A stretch of 64,000 nt of DNA from NCBI RefSeq assembly GCF_015352955.1, contig NZ_JACYOX010000001.1, positions 186,001 to 250,000 of the forward strand. Direction: 5' to 3'. Positions 59,852 through 64,000 of the stretch are shown here, piece by piece (the first letter of the stretch is position 1; each line of letters opens with the position of its first letter). The notes under the pieces were generated by a model. It was given only the letters and a program-made list of their open reading frames with translations, ran no database searches and was not told the origin of the DNA. The DNA is from Noviherbaspirillum soli (GTDB taxonomy: Bacteria; Pseudomonadota; Gammaproteobacteria; Burkholderiales; Burkholderiaceae_D). A program made the translations under genes and the position numbers.

Positions 59852-60748
59852 CTAGCTGAACGACTCCGGCGCCTTCGGCTCGCCGGGCAAGGGAATGAAC
59901 TCCGTCTCGCCCGGCACGGCATCGAAGCCGCCATTGCGCCAGCGTTCCTTGGCTTCCTCGATGAAGGCGCGGTCGCTGGCGACGAAATTCCACCACAGGA
60001 AGCGCTCGCCATCCATCGGCTCGCCGCCCAGCAGCATCAGCCGCGCCGGCGACAGCGCCTGCAGCGTGACCGGCTCGGACTGGTTCAGCACCGCCATCTG
60101 ACCGGCGGGAAGCACGCCTTCATTGATGCTGACATCGCCCGAGAGCGGGTAGACGCCGCGCTCGGCGTAGGCATCCGGCAGCACGAAGCTGGCGCCGGCC
60201 TCCATCTCCACGGCGATATAGAACATGCTGGACAAGCACTGCACCGGCGAGGTCTGGCCGAAGGCGCTGCCGGCGATCAGCCGCATCGACACGCCGGGCA
60301 TCTCGATGACGGGCAGCGTGGCGGCGGGATGGTGAACGAAGGCCGGGTCGCAGTGTTCCTGATCGCGTGGCAGCGCCACCCAGGTCTGCAATCCCTGCAT
60401 CCGTGCGCCGCTGGCGCGCAGGTCGGCGGGCGTGCGCTCCGAATGCACGATGCCGCGCCCGGCCGTCATCCAGTTCACGTCGCCGGCGGTAATGCGCTGC
60501 AGCGAGCCCAGCGAATCGCGGTGTTCAATGGCGCCCTCGAACAGATAGGTCACCGTGGCCAGGCCGATATGCGGATGCGGCCGCACGTCGATGCCCTGCC
60601 CCGGTCCGAATTCCGCCGGTCCCATGTGATCGAAGAACACGAAGGGACCCACCATGCGCCGCGCCGCCGATGGCAGCAGGCGCCGCACCGAGAATCCGCC
60701 AAGGTCGCGTTCATGGGGGGCGATGGCAATGAAAGGCTGCATGGACAT
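59852..60748 (-). CDS. Pirin-family protein
   Basis: 298-residue bicupin of the pirin family. The N-terminal cupin shows the metal-binding residues in DVRPHPHIGLATVTYLFEGA (two His), the HRDSLG motif and GIVHSERTP. Bacterial pirins include quercetin 2,3-dioxygenases and regulators of pyruvate metabolism. Nothing here separates these roles. Start ATG at 60748 (MSMQPFIAIAPHERDLG). Lies 38 bases downstream of tesB, probably in the same transcript. Confidence 0.9.
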   Translation of the reverse strand: MSMQPFIAIAPHERDLGGFSVRRLLPSAARRMVGPFVFFDHMGPAEFGPGQGIDVRPHPHIGLATVTYLFEGAIEHRDSLGSLQRITAGDVNWMTAGRGIVHSERTPADLRASGARMQGLQTWVALPRDQEHCDPAFVHHPAATLPVIEMPGVSMRLIAGSAFGQTSPVQCLSSMFYIAVEMEAGASFVLPDAYAERGVYPLSGDVSINEGVLPAGQMAVLNQSEPVTLQALSPARLMLLGGEPMDGERFLWWNFVASDRAFIEEAKERWRNGGFDAVPGETEFIPLPGEPKAPESFS

Positions 60749-60786
60749 GGTGGTGCTCCCAGCTTCTGGTTGGTGAAATGAAGGAA

Positions 60787-61656
60787 TCAGCCGGCGGCAG
60801 GCCGCGGACTGCGCAGCCGGATCAGTCCTTCCTGTGCAATGGTCGCCACCAGCACGCCCTGGCGGTCGTACACATAACCCAGGCACAGGCCGCGGCCGCC
60901 GGAGGCGTTCGGGCTTTCCATCTCGAAGCGCAGCCAGTCGTCCATCCGGAACGGCCGGTGGAACCAGATGGTGTGGTCGAGGCTGGCGATCTGCAGCCGG
61001 CGGTCGCCGGGGCGCACATCGTGCGGCTGCAGCGAGGTCCACAGCAGGCCGTAATCGGAGACGTAGGCAAACAGCGCTTCATTGATCAGCGGGTCGTCGC
61101 CCAGCGCGATCGGCGCGCGGGTCCACACCTGCTTGTTTGGCTCGGTGGTATGGCTGCTGAAGATATCGCCGCCGCTCTCGGCCCGGAAATCGACCGGCAC
61201 CGGCTGGTAGGGCCGCGCTGCATTGGCTTGGTCGCGCCAGCGCGGCAGCAGCGATTCGATCCGCTCCGGATCGGCGTCGGTAGGCATGTCCTTCTGGTGC
61301 GACAGGCCCACTTCCACCGCCTGGAACGAGGCCGACATCACAAAGATCCGCCGTCCTTCCTGGAACGCTACCACGCGCCGGGTGCTGAAGCTGCCGCCGT
61401 CACGCACGCGCTCGACTTCATAATCGATCGGCAGCCTGTGATTGCCCGCCAGCAGGAACATCGCATGCATCGAATGCGGACGGCGGCCGTCGACCGTCTT
61501 GACCGCCGCATACAGCGACTGGCCCAGCACCTGTCCGCCGAAGACGTTGGGGCTGCCCATGAAGTGGCTCTGGCCACGGTAGCGGTCGGCGCCGGTTTCC
61601 TCCAGTTGCAGCAGGCGGATGATTTCTTCGGTGTTGTAGAGCGTCGGGTCTGACAT
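60787..61656 (-). CDS. tesB: Acyl-CoA thioesterase II
   Basis: 289-residue double-hotdog thioesterase that hydrolyses medium- and long-chain acyl-CoA. It shows the family stretches FGGQVLGQSLYAAVKTV, RRPHSMHAMFLLAGN and, in the second hotdog, IASLDHTIWFHRPFRMDDW, where the Asp and Thr of the catalytic triad sit. Start ATG at 61656 (MSDPTLYN); an ATG at 61692 would add 12 residues. No clear ribosome site for either. Confidence 0.93.
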   Translation of the reverse strand: MSDPTLYNTEEIIRLLQLEETGADRYRGQSHFMGSPNVFGGQVLGQSLYAAVKTVDGRRPHSMHAMFLLAGNHRLPIDYEVERVRDGGSFSTRRVVAFQEGRRIFVMSASFQAVEVGLSHQKDMPTDADPERIESLLPRWRDQANAARPYQPVPVDFRAESGGDIFSSHTTEPNKQVWTRAPIALGDDPLINEALFAYVSDYGLLWTSLQPHDVRPGDRRLQIASLDHTIWFHRPFRMDDWLRFEMESPNASGGRGLCLGYVYDRQGVLVATIAQEGLIRLRSPRPAAG

Positions 61657-61846
61657 GGGCAAGGATGGAATGTTAAACGGAATGAAACGCATCTTAGTCC
61701 AGTTTGACCACTGTCGTCGATGATCGACTAGGTTAAGGTTTCGACAATACCTAGGAGTATGATGCTCCCATGCGCGGCCATCCGGCCGGCTCTCCCGGGA
61801 CGGCCGCGCATGCACCTGATGATCTCCACTTATGGAAGCACGCCCC

Positions 61847-63217
61847 ATGGAATATAAAGTCGTCGACACCCAGATCTCTCCGGAAGGCCGCCTGGAAGTC
61901 CTGTCAAAGGCCGAAATTCACAAATTGCTGGATAACAGCCACGGCGGACTGCACCAGGTCTTCCGCAACTGTTCCCTCGCCGTGCTCAACTGCGGCAACT
62001 ACCTCGACGACGGCAAGGAACTGCTGGAACGCTACCCTTCGTTCGACATCGACATCATCGAGCGGGAACGCGGCATCAAGCTCGACATCAAGGGCGCGCC
62101 GGCCAGCGCCTTCGTCGACGACAAGATGATCAAGGGCATCCACGAGCACCTGTTCGCCGTGCTGCGCGATGTGCTGTTCATTGCCGACGAAGTCAACGGC
62201 AACGTCAATTTCGACCTCAACACCTCGGCTGGCATCACCGACGCGGTGTTCCACATCATGCGCAATGCCGGCGTGATGCGCCCGCTGACCAATCCCAATC
62301 TCGTGGTCTGCTGGGGCGGCCATTCGATTTCCCGGCTGGAGTACGACTATTCGAAGAAGGTCGGCTACGAACTCGGGTTGCGCATGCTCGACATCTGCAC
62401 CGGCTGCGGCCCGGGCGCGATGAAAGGTCCGATGAAGGGCGCCACCATAGGCCATGCGAAACAGCGCATCGGCACCGGCCGCTATCTAGGCATTTCCGAG
62501 CCGGGCATCATTGCGGCCGAGTCGCCCAACCCGATCGTCAATGACCTGGTGATCCTGCCCGACATCGAGAAGCGGCTGGAGGCGTTCGTGCGCACCGGCC
62601 ATGGCATCGTCGTGTTCCCGGGCGGCGCCGGCACCGCCGAGGAAATCCTCTACATCCTCGGCATCCTGCTGCACCCGGACAATGCGGAGCAGCCCTTCCC
62701 GCTGGTCTTCACCGGTCCGCAGAACTCGGCCGACTATTTCGCCCAGATCGACGCCTTCATTGGCCTCACGCTCGGCGAGGCGGCGCAGCGGCGCTATGAA
62801 ATCATCATCGACGACCCGGTGCGGGTGGCCAAGACGATGGAAGCCGGCATGCGGCGCGTCAGGGAATTCCGCAAGGCCCGCACCGACGCCTATTACTTCA
62901 ACTGGACGCTGAAGATCGACCACGAGTTCCAGAAACCCTTCCTGCCGACCCACGAGAACATGCGCAACCTGCGCCTGCACAAGAACCAGCCGACTCACCT
63001 GCTGGCAGCCGACCTGCGGCGGGCGTTTTCTGGCGTGGTGGCCGGCAACGTGAAGGAGCAAGGCATACGGGCGATCGAGCAGTACGGCCATTTCGAGATC
63101 CATGGCGATCCGGCCATCATGGAGCCGATGGACGCCCTGCTGACCGCGTTCGTCGAGCAGCACCGGATGAAGCTGCCCGGCAAGCAGTACGTTCCGTGCT
63201 ACCGGGTCATCAAGTAG
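61847..63217 (+). CDS. ppnN: Pyrimidine/purine nucleotide 5'-monophosphate nucleosidase
   Basis: 456 residues, matching E. coli PpnN (YgdH, 454). It splits nucleoside monophosphates into base and ribose 5-phosphate and is stimulated by (p)ppGpp in E. coli. The LOG-like Rossmann core carries CTGCGPGAMKGPMKG and the PGGAGTAEE motif for phosphoribosyl binding; the N-terminal regulatory domain contains LFRNCSLAVLN-like VFRNCSLAVLNCGN. Start chosen at ATG 61847 (MEYKVVD), with GGAAG upstream; ATG 61832 is possible. Its end overlaps the convergent GST gene by 8 bases. Confidence 0.93.
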   Translation: MEYKVVDTQISPEGRLEVLSKAEIHKLLDNSHGGLHQVFRNCSLAVLNCGNYLDDGKELLERYPSFDIDIIERERGIKLDIKGAPASAFVDDKMIKGIHEHLFAVLRDVLFIADEVNGNVNFDLNTSAGITDAVFHIMRNAGVMRPLTNPNLVVCWGGHSISRLEYDYSKKVGYELGLRMLDICTGCGPGAMKGPMKGATIGHAKQRIGTGRYLGISEPGIIAAESPNPIVNDLVILPDIEKRLEAFVRTGHGIVVFPGGAGTAEEILYILGILLHPDNAEQPFPLVFTGPQNSADYFAQIDAFIGLTLGEAAQRRYEIIIDDPVRVAKTMEAGMRRVREFRKARTDAYYFNWTLKIDHEFQKPFLPTHENMRNLRLHKNQPTHLLAADLRRAFSGVVAGNVKEQGIRAIEQYGHFEIHGDPAIMEPMDALLTAFVEQHRMKLPGKQYVPCYRVIK

Positions 63218-63959
63218 GGTTGGCGTAGGTCTGCGGCGCCTCCTGGTCGGCGTCGAGTTCGGGATAGTGCCGGAAAATGCCTTGTTCGTTGAACGGCAGG
63301 CGGCGCGGGGATTGCAGGTAGGCGGCAATCCTCGGCCGCCGCGCCACGGCGTCATGCAGGGCCATCAGGTGCGGCAGGCCGGGCGTCAGGTGCGCCAGCG
63401 CCTTGGGAAAGGCATAGTTCAGCCCCTCGATCAACTGGAACATCGACAGGTCGGCATAGCTCAGCGCCGCGCCCGCCAGGCAGTCCGGACCGTCCGGGTT
63501 CGCCTGCAGTATCCCCTCGAAGTAGCGCAGGAATTTTTCCATGCGCGCCCCGGTAAAGTCGCGGGCGCGTCGCAGCGCCTCGCTTTTCTGGTCGTCGTAG
63601 TACATCCCCGACGCCACGGGATGATGGGTGTCATGGGCCTCGGTCACCATGTCCGCGATCGTCAGCTGCAGTTGATTCACCCAGCAACGTCCGGCTTCCG
63701 GCACAGGCGCCAGTCCGAGCCGCGGTCCGAGGAAATACAGGATATTGGCCGTCTGGCCGATCACCAATCCGTCAGTCACGAGGAATGGCGGTGCAAACGG
63801 CGGGTGAAACGCATCACGCTGCCCCATGGCCGCCATCAGGGCCGGACTTCCTTCGTCCCGGGCAACGTCCTGGTAGCCCACGCCGCTCTCCTCGAGGGCC
63901 AGCCTGACAAATTCACCGCGGCCCTGTATGCCTGGCCAGTAATACAGCTGATAAGTCAT
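63210..63959 (-). CDS. Glutathione S-transferase-like protein
   Basis: 249 residues with the thioredoxin-like N-terminal domain (YQLYYWPGIQGRGEFVRLAL, catalytic Tyr near residue 6, and IGQTANILYFLG in place of the Glu/Ser-rich glutathione site) and an all-helical C-terminal domain (LSYADLSMFQLIEGL). Resembles sigma/mu-like bacterial GSTs. Start at 63959 is supported by AAAGGA upstream; the frame continues to 63998 but without a ribosome site. Conjugation of electrophiles or a stress role is likely; substrate unknown. Confidence 0.88.
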   Translation of the reverse strand: MTYQLYYWPGIQGRGEFVRLALEESGVGYQDVARDEGSPALMAAMGQRDAFHPPFAPPFLVTDGLVIGQTANILYFLGPRLGLAPVPEAGRCWVNQLQLTIADMVTEAHDTHHPVASGMYYDDQKSEALRRARDFTGARMEKFLRYFEGILQANPDGPDCLAGAALSYADLSMFQLIEGLNYAFPKALAHLTPGLPHLMALHDAVARRPRIAAYLQSPRRLPFNEQGIFRHYPELDADQEAPQTYANPT

Positions 63960-64000
63960 GAGCATTTCCTTTACCGCTGAACGGGCAGCCATTGGCAACA

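Overview
The window looks like a stretch of chromosome from a high-GC betaproteobacterium of the order Burkholderiales, plausibly the Oxalobacteraceae. This is inferred from a Burkholderia-type porin, a tandem cyanophycin synthetase pair with its associated ABC transporter and DUF1854 protein, overlapping operons and dense GC-rich coding. No tRNA, rRNA, CRISPR array or complete insertion sequence was seen. Species cannot be fixed by eye.

Left part (1-11 kb): an AT-richer edge holds the 3' end of an unrecognised gene and about 700 bases without a supported gene. An orphan TorD-like chaperone follows, then an FtsK-type translocase with a reduced membrane domain, prolyl aminopeptidase, a porin, a predicted ATPase, a tiny lipoprotein and a tyrosine recombinase whose active site is eroded. 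11-19 kb is a cyanophycin locus. Two synthetases (one with an intact Mur-ligase ATP site, one with that site destroyed) are read leftward. Divergently, an ABC exporter with a zinc-ribbon front end is coupled to DUF1854. 19-27 kb has palindromic repeats, trxC, a proline-rich small protein, the sbcDC repair nuclease, a crotonase and an unknown secreted protein.

Middle (27-33 kb): a RES/Xre-type toxin-antitoxin operon has a palindrome sitting exactly in its promoter spacer. It is followed by dbpA. Next comes a small AT-rich pocket with two short proteins that each carry a double-glycine export leader, flanked by an imperfect direct repeat; this is the most novel-looking item. Then a Cho-type nuclease and a PagL-like lipid A deacylase. 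33.9-42.5 kb is one tightly overlapped acetate-response operon: DUF485 protein, ActP permease, a small membrane protein, an SSS-domain histidine kinase, a lone receiver, a membrane sensor fused to a DnaQ-type exonuclease, and a DUF294 nucleotidyltransferase.

Right part (42.5-64 kb): a REP-like palindrome family (six copies in the window) borders a purine permease and a Crp/Fnr regulator. Then come KatE catalase and a dense signalling block: YfiR with a hybrid kinase, a triple-receiver GAF kinase, CheR, a receiver-kinase, and a divergently placed AhpD-domain kinase with a degraded ATPase region. The end carries PAP2 phosphatase, pirin, TesB thioesterase, the nucleotide nucleosidase PpnN and a glutathione transferase.
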